In this document: in pieces, positions 25,782 to 33,805 of the stretch
Layout of the letters: each line of letters begins with the position of its first letter
Position numbering within the stretch: position 1 is the stretch's first letter
Source: Thermophilibacter provencensis
GTDB taxonomy: Bacteria > Actinomycetota > Coriobacteriia > Coriobacteriales > Atopobiaceae
Assembly: GCF_030372065.1 (NCBI RefSeq)
Contig: NZ_JAUDEA010000008.1
Coordinates: forward strand, 1 to 64,000
Length of the DNA stretch: 64,000 bases
Direction: 5' to 3'
Notes under the pieces: generated by a model
Databases searched by the model: none
What the model was told of the DNA's origin: nothing
Seen by the model: only the letters and a program-made list of their open reading frames with translations
Made by a program: the position numbers and the translations under genes

Positions 25782-27176
25782 CTAGCGGCCGCCGAAGGGA
25801 CTGTACTGCTGCTCCTGATACTGCTGGTAGAGATCGATGAGGTCCTCGAGGGAGACGTCCTGGCCGTTCACGTTGACGGTCTGGTTCTGCTGCTCCTGCT
25901 GCTGTTGCTGGAGGGTCTCGTCGGAGCCAAGGGTCACGTCGAAGGTCATCTGCTCGCTGCCGCGCATCACGGTCACGGGCACGGTCTCGCCCTCGCTGTG
26001 GGAGCGCACCGCGAGGATGGCTCCGTCGGCCGAGGTGATCTGCTCGTCGCCAATGGCGGTGATGACGTCTCCCACCTGGATGCCCGCCGCGGCTGCCGGA
26101 CCGCCCTCGGCAACCTCGACCACGTAGGCGCCCTGGTCAACAGCGAGGTTGTTCCTGAAGGCGTTCTGCGCGTTCACGGTCTGCATGGTAAGGCCGATGT
26201 AGGCGTGCGTGACCGTTTCTCCGGCGATGATCTTGTCGGCAACCTCCACGGCGTAGTCGCTCGGGATGGCATAGCCAATGCCGGCAAAGCTCTGCGTGTC
26301 GGACGAGTAGAGCGTGCAGATGCCCACAAGCTGGCCCTCGGCGTTCACGAGCGCGCCGCCGGAGTTGCCGGGGTTGATCGTGGCGTCGGTCTGGATGAGG
26401 TTGGTGTAGAGCGTGTTGCCCGAGGCGCCTTCCATGAGGGTGTTGCGCGAGAGGGCCGAGACAATGCCCTGCGAGACGGAGTTCTCAAGGCCAAACGGGC
26501 TGCCCACGGACATGACCCAGTCGCCCACCTGCAGGTCCGAGGAGTTGCCGATCTCCATGGGCGTGACCTCGGCATCGCCAAAGTCAGCGTGGATGACGGC
26601 CAGGTCGGAGGAGGCGTCGGTGCCCACGAGGGTCGCCGCGTAGCTCTGCCCGTTCATGGTAACCGAGATGGACTCGGCATCCTCGATGACGTGGTTGTTG
26701 GTAATGATGTTGCCGTTCTTGTCATAGATGACGCCGGAGCCCATGCCCTCGCCGTCGGCGTAAGTGCTGTAGACCGTGACCACGGAGGGCAGGGCCTTTG
26801 CCGCCACGGCGTTGGCTACGGTGGTGTCCTCGTCGTTGGGGTCAATCGTGACCTGCTGGCCCGAGCTGCCGCCGGCGACCACGGTGGTCTTGCCGATCAC
26901 GCCGCCCGCGTAGAGCGCGCCCGTGAGCGCCGCCGCACCGATCACGCCGCCAAGAAGGCCGGCGAGAACCGCCTTGAGCCCGGAGTACGCACGTTTGTTG
27001 TGCTGGTCGTGGTCCTCATGGTGAGCGTGGGCGGCGTGCTGTCCGTAGTCAAACTCCGGCGGCTCCGGGGTGGTGTTTGCACCCGGCACCGGCGGGGTGT
27101 ACGGCTCCGGGCGAACCTCGGTCTGGGGCTCCTCGGAACGCTCGGGATCGGAGGTCCCATATGGATACTCGCTCAT
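25782..27176 (-). CDS. htrA: HtrA/DegP-type membrane serine protease
   Basis: The 464-residue protein has a Pro/Glu/His-rich cytoplasmic tail, one membrane helix (about 66-92), an S1C protease domain and a PDZ domain (about 365-445). The catalytic triad is visible as H162 (TNNHVI), D191 (SSDLAVI) and S272 (NPGNSGGAL). HtrA degrades or refolds damaged envelope proteins outside the membrane. The start follows AGAGAGGCAGCC. The C-terminus is Gln-rich (QQQQQEQQNQ). Confidence 0.93.
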   Translation of the reverse strand: MSEYPYGTSDPERSEEPQTEVRPEPYTPPVPGANTTPEPPEFDYGQHAAHAHHEDHDQHNKRAYSGLKAVLAGLLGGVIGAAALTGALYAGGVIGKTTVVAGGSSGQQVTIDPNDEDTTVANAVAAKALPSVVTVYSTYADGEGMGSGVIYDKNGNIITNNHVIEDAESISVTMNGQSYAATLVGTDASSDLAVIHADFGDAEVTPMEIGNSSDLQVGDWVMSVGSPFGLENSVSQGIVSALSRNTLMEGASGNTLYTNLIQTDATINPGNSGGALVNAEGQLVGICTLYSSDTQSFAGIGYAIPSDYAVEVADKIIAGETVTHAYIGLTMQTVNAQNAFRNNLAVDQGAYVVEVAEGGPAAAAGIQVGDVITAIGDEQITSADGAILAVRSHSEGETVPVTVMRGSEQMTFDVTLGSDETLQQQQQEQQNQTVNVNGQDVSLEDLIDLYQQYQEQQYSPFGGR

Positions 27177-27344
27177 GGCTGCCTCTCTTCTTCTGACGCG
27201 CCAAACGTCGGCGCGGATGCGTCCTTCGTGGTCAAGAGGGAATGTACCCCCAGCGCTCCGCCGTCAAGACAGGTGTACGGGAATTGTCACATGCGTGCCA
27301 TGTTGCTTTTGGTTGTCTGAAAGGGCACGCCAGGCCTGTCTTGC

Positions 27345-27635
27345 GTGCCGACGAGAAATATCGGCCTCCGTACCACTTTCTCAAGACCGTGGCGAGAAAA
27401 TCAGGGGGCTGTACCACGCGCTTCGATGGGGTGCCGAGAAATACCGGCCCCTGTACCCGCCACCGCACTTCTCGCCGATAAAACCCGCCCTCTGTACCAG
27501 CATTGATCCGAATGCGGACCATCGGTTGGTACAGGGGGACGCTTTTCTCGGCAGGTCTTCGGACATCTGGTACAGCCCCGAGGTTTTCTCGGCGCTCATT
27601 TTGGAATCTGGTACAGAGGCGCGGTTTTCTCGGCC
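27345..27635. repeat. Second array of GCCGAGAAAA-N8-CTGTACCA units
   Basis: Four plus-oriented units (starting near 27345, 27389, 27431 and 27474) are followed by three reversed units (27527-27553, 27568-27594, 27609-27635). The first carries a 3-base insertion and the fourth is diverged. The array lies between htrA and the response-regulator gene, matching the placement of the 17.5-kb array downstream of one minus-strand gene and upstream of another. Confidence 0.9.
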
Positions 27636-27644
27636 CGCAGACGA

Positions 27645-28319
27645 CTAGATGCGGAAGAGGTAGCCCACACCGCGGATGGTGACGATGTGGCTTGCCACCT
27701 GCGGGCCCACCTTGGAGCGCACGCGACGGATGTGCACGTCAACGGTGCGCGTGCCGCCGCAGTACTCGAAGCCCCAGACGCGGTGCAGCAGCGTCTCGCG
27801 CGAGTAGGCACGGCTCGGGTGCGTGGCCAAAAAGGACAGCAGCGAGTACTCCATGAGCGTGAGGTCCACGGGCTTCTCGTCAATGTAGACCTGATACGTG
27901 GCCAGGTTGATGGTCATGTTGTCCACGGTGACAAGGTCTGCCGGGGCGCTCTCCTCGCCCGGCCAGAGCAGAAGCGTGCAGCGCAGCTCAAACTCGGCGG
28001 AGCCTGCAGTGGAGAGGATAAAGTCGTTGGAGCCCTGCGTGGGCATGTGGAGCATAGCCAGCTTGTCGGGGTCCTGGACAAGCAGCATGGGGATGAAGCC
28101 GTTCTCCTGGACAAAGGCGTCAACAGCATTGAGGATGTCCTGGCTCATGCCCTCGCCGTCAAGAATCACAAGGTCAAACTCATGCCCTGAGCTCACGGCC
28201 TGCGAGAAGGTCTCCTCGTTTGCAAGGGCAATGGAGACGTCGATGGCGTGAGAGAGCTCTCGCATGCGATCGTGCAGGAGCGTGGTGGCGGAGACAAGCA
28301 GAATGTTCTTGTGATGCAT
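27645..28319 (-). CDS. Orphan OmpR-type regulator with degenerate receiver
   Basis: The 224-residue protein has a receiver-like N-terminal domain and a winged-helix DNA-binding domain (LLHRVWGFEYCGGTRTVDVH, HIRRVRSKVG, IRGVGYLF). The receiver keeps an Asp in LVILDGEG but lacks the acidic pair that binds Mg (ILLVSATTLL), so phosphorylation is doubtful. No histidine kinase is adjacent. This architecture resembles actinobacterial GlnR. The amino-acid transporter operon and glutamine synthetase nearby make nitrogen control plausible, but this is inferred. Confidence 0.85.
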   Translation of the reverse strand: MHHKNILLVSATTLLHDRMRELSHAIDVSIALANEETFSQAVSSGHEFDLVILDGEGMSQDILNAVDAFVQENGFIPMLLVQDPDKLAMLHMPTQGSNDFILSTAGSAEFELRCTLLLWPGEESAPADLVTVDNMTINLATYQVYIDEKPVDLTLMEYSLLSFLATHPSRAYSRETLLHRVWGFEYCGGTRTVDVHIRRVRSKVGPQVASHIVTIRGVGYLFRI

Positions 28320-28395
28320 CCGGTCGACCCCCCGAAGTAAGGACGCATGAACTACCGAATACTACCACAAAGACTTCTACTCCACCTCACACGAG

Positions 28396-28534
28396 GAGCC
28401 CCTTCGACGTTCCTCCAGAAAGTGCGCTGCGCGGAACTTTCTTACGGAACGTCGAAGGGGCTCACGACGGCCGCCGGAATGTTCCGTAGAGAAGTTTCGC
28501 GAAGCGCACTTCTCGAAGGAACATTCCGGCGGCC
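28396..28534. repeat. Two large hairpins with shared inner stem
   Basis: Hairpin one pairs GAGCCCCTTCGACGTTCC (28396-28413) with 28446-28463. Hairpin two pairs GGCCGCCGGAATGTTCC (28469-28485) with 28518-28534. Both loops contain an inner stem, GAAAGTGCGCTGCGCGGAAC-like or its reverse form. They lie between the end of the ABC transporter operon and the regulator start, so they may terminate the operon. A third copy follows gpmA. Confidence 0.85.
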
Positions 28535-28554
28535 CACAGCGCGAGAAGAAGGGG

Positions 28555-29418
28555 CTACTTGATCGAGCCGAGGAACTCGGCGGTGCGGGGGTTCTCGGGG
28601 TGGTCGAAGACCTTCTCGGGGAGGCCCTGCTCCACCACCACGCCCTCCTCCATGAAGACCACGCGGTCGGCCACGTCACGCGCGAAGCCCATCTCGTGGG
28701 TCACGACGATCATGGTCATGCCGGAGTTCTCCGCGAGGTCGCGCATGACGTCGAGGACGCCGCGCACGAGCTCGGGGTCAAGGGCCGAGGTGGGCTCGTC
28801 AAAGAGCAGCACGTTGGGGTGCATGGCAACCGCGCGCGCGATGGCCACGCGCTGCTGTTGGCCACCGGAGAGCTGCGCGGGCTTAAAGTCCGCGCGGTCC
28901 GCAAGACCCACGGCATCGAGCTGCTTCATGGCCTCCGCCTCGGCCTCGGCCTTGTCCTTCTTGAGCACCTTGGTCTGGCCGATCATGACGTTTTCCTTGG
29001 CCGTGAGGTGCGGGAAGAGGTTGAACTGCTGGAAGACCATGCCCACGTCGCGGCGCAGCTTGTTGACCTCAGCGGCGCTCTTGTTGGTGATCTCGTCATC
29101 CTCGATGAGGATGTGACCGGCGCTCGGCGTCTCGAGTAGGTTGATGCAGCGCAGCATCGTGGACTTACCGGAGCCGGAGGGACCCAGGACCACCACGACC
29201 TCGCCAGGCCAGACGTTGAGGTTCACGTCCTTCAGGACGAGCGTGTCGTCAAAGCTCTTGTTGAGGTGTTCGATGCGCACGATGGGGTGCTCGCCGGGCG
29301 TGAAGTGGTGGCTCGTGAGGCCCTGGTCGGCCTCGTAGGCAATGCGCGCGGCCTCCTCGGCGGGAAGCGCCGGCGGGACGTCGATGGTGCGCGCGTGACC
29401 GAACTTCTTAGCAGGCAT
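28555..29418 (-). CDS. Polar amino-acid ABC transporter ATPase
   Basis: The 287-residue protein is a GlnQ-type ATPase: Walker [11 protein letters not shown]-loop [11 protein letters not shown], signature [14 protein letters not shown], Walker [12 protein letters not shown] and H-loop VTHEMGFA. An N-terminal extension of about 45 residues precedes the usual start. It powers uptake through the permease encoded just upstream, with which it overlaps by 11 bases. Two binding-protein genes complete the operon. Substrate is probably glutamine, glutamate or another polar amino acid. Confidence 0.92.
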   Translation of the reverse strand: MPAKKFGHARTIDVPPALPAEEAARIAYEADQGLTSHHFTPGEHPIVRIEHLNKSFDDTLVLKDVNLNVWPGEVVVVLGPSGSGKSTMLRCINLLETPSAGHILIEDDEITNKSAAEVNKLRRDVGMVFQQFNLFPHLTAKENVMIGQTKVLKKDKAEAEAEAMKQLDAVGLADRADFKPAQLSGGQQQRVAIARAVAMHPNVLLFDEPTSALDPELVRGVLDVMRDLAENSGMTMIVVTHEMGFARDVADRVVFMEEGVVVEQGLPEKVFDHPENPRTAEFLGSIK

Positions 29419-30724
29419 CGGCGGCGACCTCCTTCATCTGGGCGGCGGCGTTGTCGGCCACGTCGGCGCGGCGCTTGGGGCGCGGGCCGCCGCCACGCTC
29501 GGAGCGGGCGATGTTCTCCTCGACGATGCCCACGACCTTGATCAGCGGCAGCGTGACGATGAGGTAGAAGATGCCGGCGGCCACGTAGGGGGTGATGTTG
29601 CCGGAGACCGTGGTGAGGTTCTTGGAGAACATCATGAGCTCCATGACGCCCACCGAGGAGAGCAGCGACGTGTCCTTGAAGGCGGTAATGAAGTCGCTCG
29701 TCACGGTGGGGATCACGCGGCGCACGGTCTGCGGCAGGATGATGGTGAACATCGTCTGCACGTAGTTCATGCCAAGCGAGCTCGCGGCCTCGTACTGGCC
29801 CTGCGGGATGGACTGGATGCCCGCGCGGAAGATCTCGGCGAGGTAGGCCGATGAGTTGATGGCCATGACGATGATGCCCAGCAGGTTGTTGTCGATGTTG
29901 ATGTTGAGCATCGGCAGGCCAAAGAACATGATGTAGATCTGCAGGAAGAGCGGCGTTCCGCGCAGCACGTTGATGTAGATCACCGCGATGGCGCGCAGGA
30001 TGCGCCACTTGGAGATCTTGAGCATGGCAAACAGCAGTCCCAGCGCGATGGCAAACGGGTAGGCCGCCACCACGATGCCCAGGCAGAGGATCCAGCCCGG
30101 CGCAAGGGACGAGAAGGACGTCACGAGCAGCTGGGGCTTGAGGAACATGCCCAGGAACTGGTTTGAGTTCCACGCCTCCACCCACGGCTGCTCGTCGAGC
30201 CAGTTGACGATCGACTGCAGCGGGGTGTTGGCGATGGTCTCGATGGGCTTGGAGTCGGCGAGCTCGTGGGTCTGGCCCGCGCTCTCGTAGCTGCCCGAGA
30301 CGACGCACTCCCCACCCTCGGAGGGGAACTGCATGTTGGTGATCTCAAGGCGCAGGAGCGACCCCTCGGGAACGGGCTGGTCAAAGCTCACCGTGATGGA
30401 GGGGCCCGAAGGCGTGGCCTCGCCGGTGACGTCCATGCGCTTCAGGCCCTCGAGGGCGGTGATGCGCGTGGTGGAGCCGTCAAACGTGGAGCCCTCGGGA
30501 AGGGTCAGCGTGACCGAGGTGACCTCCTCGCCGCCCTCGACCGTGCCCTCCCAGGTGAGGCGCGTGTCCATCCCGCCAATGACACCGTCACCGCCGTCCT
30601 CGTTGGGACGAGCGGTGGCCTTCTCGGTGGTGAGCGCCTGAGCGGGCTGCGGCGCCGCGAGCGCAAAGACGCCCGTGAGCGCCAGCGCGAGCGCAACGAG
30701 AAGCGCCCCCCGTTTATGCTGCAT
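29408..30724 (-). CDS. Amino-acid ABC permease with N-terminal extracellular domain
   Basis: The 438-residue protein starts with a signal peptide ([19 protein letters not shown], cleavage near residue 30) and about 150 residues of extracytoplasmic beta-rich domain. A GlnP/HisM-type permease domain follows, with the [20 protein letters not shown] loop that contacts the ATPase. Ordinary permeases of this class are about 220 residues, so the front domain is extra. The ATG at 30724 follows CGGAGGAAGC. A 36-bp-arm hairpin lies just upstream, between it and the second binding-protein gene. Confidence 0.88.
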   Translation of the reverse strand: MQHKRGALLVALALALTGVFALAAPQPAQALTTEKATARPNEDGGDGVIGGMDTRLTWEGTVEGGEEVTSVTLTLPEGSTFDGSTTRITALEGLKRMDVTGEATPSGPSITVSFDQPVPEGSLLRLEITNMQFPSEGGECVVSGSYESAGQTHELADSKPIETIANTPLQSIVNWLDEQPWVEAWNSNQFLGMFLKPQLLVTSFSSLAPGWILCLGIVVAAYPFAIALGLLFAMLKISKWRILRAIAVIYINVLRGTPLFLQIYIMFFGLPMLNINIDNNLLGIIVMAINSSAYLAEIFRAGIQSIPQGQYEAASSLGMNYVQTMFTIILPQTVRRVIPTVTSDFITAFKDTSLLSSVGVMELMMFSKNLTTVSGNITPYVAAGIFYLIVTLPLIKVVGIVEENIARSERGGGPRPKRRADVADNAAAQMKEVAADAC

Positions 30725-30737
30725 GCTTCCTCCGTTT

Positions 30738-30828
30738 CGGTGCTGACAAAGGTGACAGGGCACTTTGTCATGATGCGCGTGGGCCGCGGCAATCATGACA
30801 AAGTGCCCTGTCACCTTTGTCAGCACCG
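30738..30828. repeat. Intraoperonic hairpin, 36-bp perfect arms
   Basis: Positions 30738-30773 and 30793-30828 are exact complements containing TGACAAAGGTGACAGGGCA. It separates a binding-protein gene from the permease gene in the same operon and ends 14 bases before the permease start, next to its ribosome site. It could lower permease expression relative to the binding proteins by termination or RNA stabilisation. Confidence 0.9.
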
Positions 30829-30853
30829 GCCGCGGCCCGCAGGTTCTTCTCGC

Positions 30854-31708
30854 TTAGATCTCGGTGGTGCCGAACCACTTCTGCTTGAGCTCGTCCATCG
30901 TGCCGTCCTCCTCGATCTGGGCGAGGGCGTCGTTGATGGCGTCCTTGAGGCCCGGGTTGTCGTAGGAGACGGCGATGCCGTACTGCTCGCCCGTGGGGAT
31001 CTCCTCGAGGACCTTGAGGTCGGAGAAGGACTGCGCGAGCATGTTCTGGGCAACGGGCAGGTCGATGACCATGGCCTGGTAGGAGCCCGTGGAGACGCCC
31101 ATCATGCCGGCCGTGACGTCAGCCAGCGGCACGCGCGTGGCATTGGGCAGGTTCTCCTGGATCCAGGCGTCGCCGGTGGTGCCGGTCTGGCATGCGATCT
31201 GGATCTCCTCGGTGTCGAGGTCGTCGGTGGCGTAGCTGGAGCTGGCGGCCACGATGAGGGCCTGGTTGGAGTTGAGGTAGGGATCGGAGAAGTCAACGTC
31301 CTCAAGGCGCTCGTCGGTGATGGTGACGCCAGCGATGGAGATGTCGGCCTTTCCGCCCTGCTTGATGGTGGGGACGAGCGTGTCGAAGGCCTGGTTGGGC
31401 AGCCACTCGCAGGTGAGACCCATCTTCTCCGCAATGGCGTTGGAGAGGTCCACGTCAAAGCCCACGGTGTTGCCGTCCTCGTCGATGTACTCGAAGGGCG
31501 AGAAGCCGAGCTCGGCCACGTTGGTGAGCACGCCCTCCTTCACGAGGGTGTAGGAGGCCTCCTCGGGGGTCTGGTCGGTGGTCTGGTCATCGGTGGTCTG
31601 GTCGGTGGTGTTCTCGGCGGGCTGCTCGGAGCCGCCGCAGCCGGCGAGGGCGAGGGCGCCGGCGGCGCCGAGGGTTGCGACGAAGTTGCGACGGGTCATG
31701 CTGGACAT
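30854..31708 (-). CDS. Amino-acid-binding lipoprotein with Tat-like signal
   Basis: The 284-residue protein has the signal MSSMTRRNFVATLGAAGALA, combining a twin-arginine motif with a lipobox LAGC, followed by a Thr/Asp-rich linker. The mature part is a family 3 solute-binding protein (FDVDLSNAIAEKMGL, FDTLVPTIKQGGKADI). It would be lipid-anchored outside the membrane and deliver a polar amino acid to the permease. The ATG at 31708 follows GGGAGGAAATGAA. It is about half identical by eye to the next gene upstream. Confidence 0.9.
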   Translation of the reverse strand: MSSMTRRNFVATLGAAGALALAGCGGSEQPAENTTDQTTDDQTTDQTPEEASYTLVKEGVLTNVAELGFSPFEYIDEDGNTVGFDVDLSNAIAEKMGLTCEWLPNQAFDTLVPTIKQGGKADISIAGVTITDERLEDVDFSDPYLNSNQALIVAASSSYATDDLDTEEIQIACQTGTTGDAWIQENLPNATRVPLADVTAGMMGVSTGSYQAMVIDLPVAQNMLAQSFSDLKVLEEIPTGEQYGIAVSYDNPGLKDAINDALAQIEEDGTMDELKQKWFGTTEI

Positions 31709-31729
31709 TTCATTTCCTCCCATTGTGAT

Positions 31730-31756
31730 GTGCAAAGGTTCCTGTCCCCTTTGCAC
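31730..31756. repeat. Short intraoperonic hairpin GTGCAAAGG
   Basis: GTGCAAAGG pairs with CCTTTGCAC around TTCCTGTCC, between the two binding-protein genes and upstream of the ribosome site of the second. Confidence 0.7.
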
Positions 31757-31764
31757 GCTTACTG

Positions 31765-32592
31765 CTAGAGCTCGGCGCCGAGCCACTTGACCTCGAGCTC
31801 GGAGATGTAGCCCTCCTCCTCGAGCTCGGCCAGGGCGCCGTTGATGGCCTCGGTGAGGCCGGGGTTGTCCTTGTTGACGGCAATGCCGTACTGCTCGCCC
31901 GTGGGGATCTCGATGGCCACCTGGCAGTCGGTGAACGAGCTGGAGCAGAGGTAGGTCATCACGGGCAGGTCCGCCACCGCGGCGGAGTAGAGGCCGGTCT
32001 GCACGCCGGTGATCGCGACCACCGGGTCGTCAAGCGCCACGATCTCCGCGTTGGGCAGGTTCTCCTCGGCCCAGGAGGCGCCGGTCGTGCCCGCCTGGAC
32101 GGCGATCTTGGTGCCCTCGACGTTGAGATCGTCCTCGGTCACGTCCGCGTTTGCCGCAAGCGTCACGAGGCCCTGGTTGGAGTCCATGTAGGAGTCGGTG
32201 AAGTCCACCTGCTCCATGCGGGCGTCCGTGATGGTGATGTTGGAGACGCCCACGTCGGCCTTGCCGCCCTGCTCGATGAGCGGGACGATGGTGTCGAACT
32301 TCATCGCGGGAAGGACCTCGCACTCTAGGCCGAGCTTGTCGGCCACGGCGTTGATGAGGTCGATCTCAAAGCCCTGGGCCTCGCCGGTGTTCTCGTCAAC
32401 AAAGTCGAGCGGGGCGTTGGCCAGGTCGGAGGCAACGGTGATGGTGCCATCGGTGACGAGGGTGTAGGACGCCTCGGAGGTGTTGTCAGAGGCGGGGGTG
32501 CTGGTCTGCCCTCCCCCGCTGCATCCCGCGATCGTCACGGCGAGTGCGCAGGCAACCGCAAGGCCGCCCGCAATCCGGCTGGAGAGCTTCAT
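31765..32592 (-). CDS. Amino-acid-binding lipoprotein
   Basis: The 275-residue family 3 solute-binding protein has a Sec-type lipoprotein signal (MKLSSRIAGG, lipobox IAGC) and the motifs FEIDLINAVADKLGL and FDTIVPLIEQGGKADV. It is the first gene of the four-gene transporter operon and a paralogue of the next one. Two binding proteins sharing one permease could widen substrate range. GGAAGGAACCCTATC precedes the start. Specificity unknown. Confidence 0.9.
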   Translation of the reverse strand: MKLSSRIAGGLAVACALAVTIAGCSGGGQTSTPASDNTSEASYTLVTDGTITVASDLANAPLDFVDENTGEAQGFEIDLINAVADKLGLECEVLPAMKFDTIVPLIEQGGKADVGVSNITITDARMEQVDFTDSYMDSNQGLVTLAANADVTEDDLNVEGTKIAVQAGTTGASWAEENLPNAEIVALDDPVVAITGVQTGLYSAAVADLPVMTYLCSSSFTDCQVAIEIPTGEQYGIAVNKDNPGLTEAINGALAELEEEGYISELEVKWLGAEL

Positions 32593-32995
32593 GATAGGGT
32601 TCCTTCCCCCAGTGCTTTGGCGCGTGGTCACGCCCTTTCCCGACAGAGGGCACGGGGTCTTCCCCGTGTCGAGGCCGCGGCCTCGCCTGTCGCCAAGGAG
32701 CTAGTTTGGTTCATTTGCCCTCATAAGCCCCGCGCCTTTGGCTTTCTTAACAAGATTGACATGATTTTGCGCGCGAGAACCCGCTGGTCTGCATACTCGT
32801 CCTCAAGGTTGCGGTTTTCTGCATACTTCGAGAAGAAAATTGCATATTTGACCACTGTGGCCACTTTCAGCATGCGCTCCGTGCCCCCCCGCGCTGACCA
32901 CCGCCAAATCTACGCCGCACGGAGAAGCGCAGGGTCAAAACGTGACGCCCGCGCGTATGGTGAGAGAGGCCAACATCGTCACAGGAGGGTACGCC
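32593..32995. other. Divergent regulatory gap
   Basis: This 403-base gap lies between the transporter operon and the secreted-protein gene and holds no gene that I can support. It contains a CACGGGG/CCCCGTG hairpin (32651-32668), the palindrome CGAGGCCGCGGCCTCG (32670-32685) and an AT-richer stretch near 32720-32870 that probably carries both promoters. Confidence 0.5.
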
Positions 32996-33736
32996 ATGAC
33001 GCGCATGGGATATGCAGGAAAGCACGCCGCACTTCTCGCCGTTGCGCTTGTCACCGCCCTGGCGCTTGTCGCCGGCTCGCCCCTGGCGGCCCGCGCGGAC
33101 GAGGCTGTTGTAGACTCCCCCACCACCGACGAGGTAGTGGTGCAGGAGCCAAATGAGGACCAGGGCGAGAAGGACCCGCAGGGCGAGCCCGAGGAGCAAC
33201 CGGAGGAGCGGCCCGAGCAGGGGACGGATCCCGATGAGTCGGCCGAAGAGGCACCGGAGCCGGAGCCAACGCCCGAGCCGGAGCCGGAACCGGAACCCGA
33301 ACCTGAGCCCGAGCCCACTGACATGACGATGCTGCGCTTCTACAACCCCTACACCGGCGAGCATCTCTACACTGCGGACGCCGACGAGGGCGAGGCGCTG
33401 GTCGAGCTGGGCTGGTCCGCCGAGGGCGAGGCCTGGACCGCGCCCCTCTCGTCAAAGACGCCCGTCTACCGGCTCTACAACCCCTACGTGAGCGGAGGGG
33501 ACCACCACTACACCACAAACAAGGCCGAGTATGACCAGCTTGGGCGCCTCGGCTGGCGGCAGGAGGGTATTGGCTGGTACTCGGATGACGAGCGCGGCGT
33601 GCGGCTCTACCGGCTCTTTAACCCCTACGCCCAGACGGGCTCGCACCACTATACCACGAGCTACGACGAGCTCGTAGCCCTCAAGCGCCAGGGCTGGTGC
33701 TACGAGGGAACGGCCTGGTACGGCATGGCACAGTAA
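32996..33736 (+). CDS. Secreted protein with three DUF5648-type repeats
   Basis: The 246-residue protein has a signal peptide (about residues 1-34), an acidic linker ending in a run of Glu-Pro pairs, and three repeats of about 45 residues around FYNPYTGEHLYT, LYNPYVSGGDHHYT and LFNPYAQTGSHHYT, each ending GW..EG.(A/G)W. This repeat type is found on cell-surface and lysozyme-like proteins of Coriobacteriia and Firmicutes and may bind cell wall. The ATG at 32996 follows AGGAGGGTACGCC. No catalytic domain is present. Confidence 0.85.
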   Translation: MTRMGYAGKHAALLAVALVTALALVAGSPLAARADEAVVDSPTTDEVVVQEPNEDQGEKDPQGEPEEQPEERPEQGTDPDESAEEAPEPEPTPEPEPEPEPEPEPEPTDMTMLRFYNPYTGEHLYTADADEGEALVELGWSAEGEAWTAPLSSKTPVYRLYNPYVSGGDHHYTTNKAEYDQLGRLGWRQEGIGWYSDDERGVRLYRLFNPYAQTGSHHYTTSYDELVALKRQGWCYEGTAWYGMAQ

Positions 33737-33740
33737 GAGA

Positions 33741-33771
33741 GGAGCCGCGTGCCCAAGCGGCTCGCGGCTCC
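33741..33771 (+). terminator. Terminator after the secreted-protein gene
   Basis: GGAGCCGCG pairs with CGCGGCTCC around TGCCCAAGCGGCT, five bases after the stop codon. It could also serve the convergent glnA. Confidence 0.7.
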
Positions 33772-33805
33772 CTTGCGCTCATTCGGGGCGGCCCCATTGA
33801 CGGGC

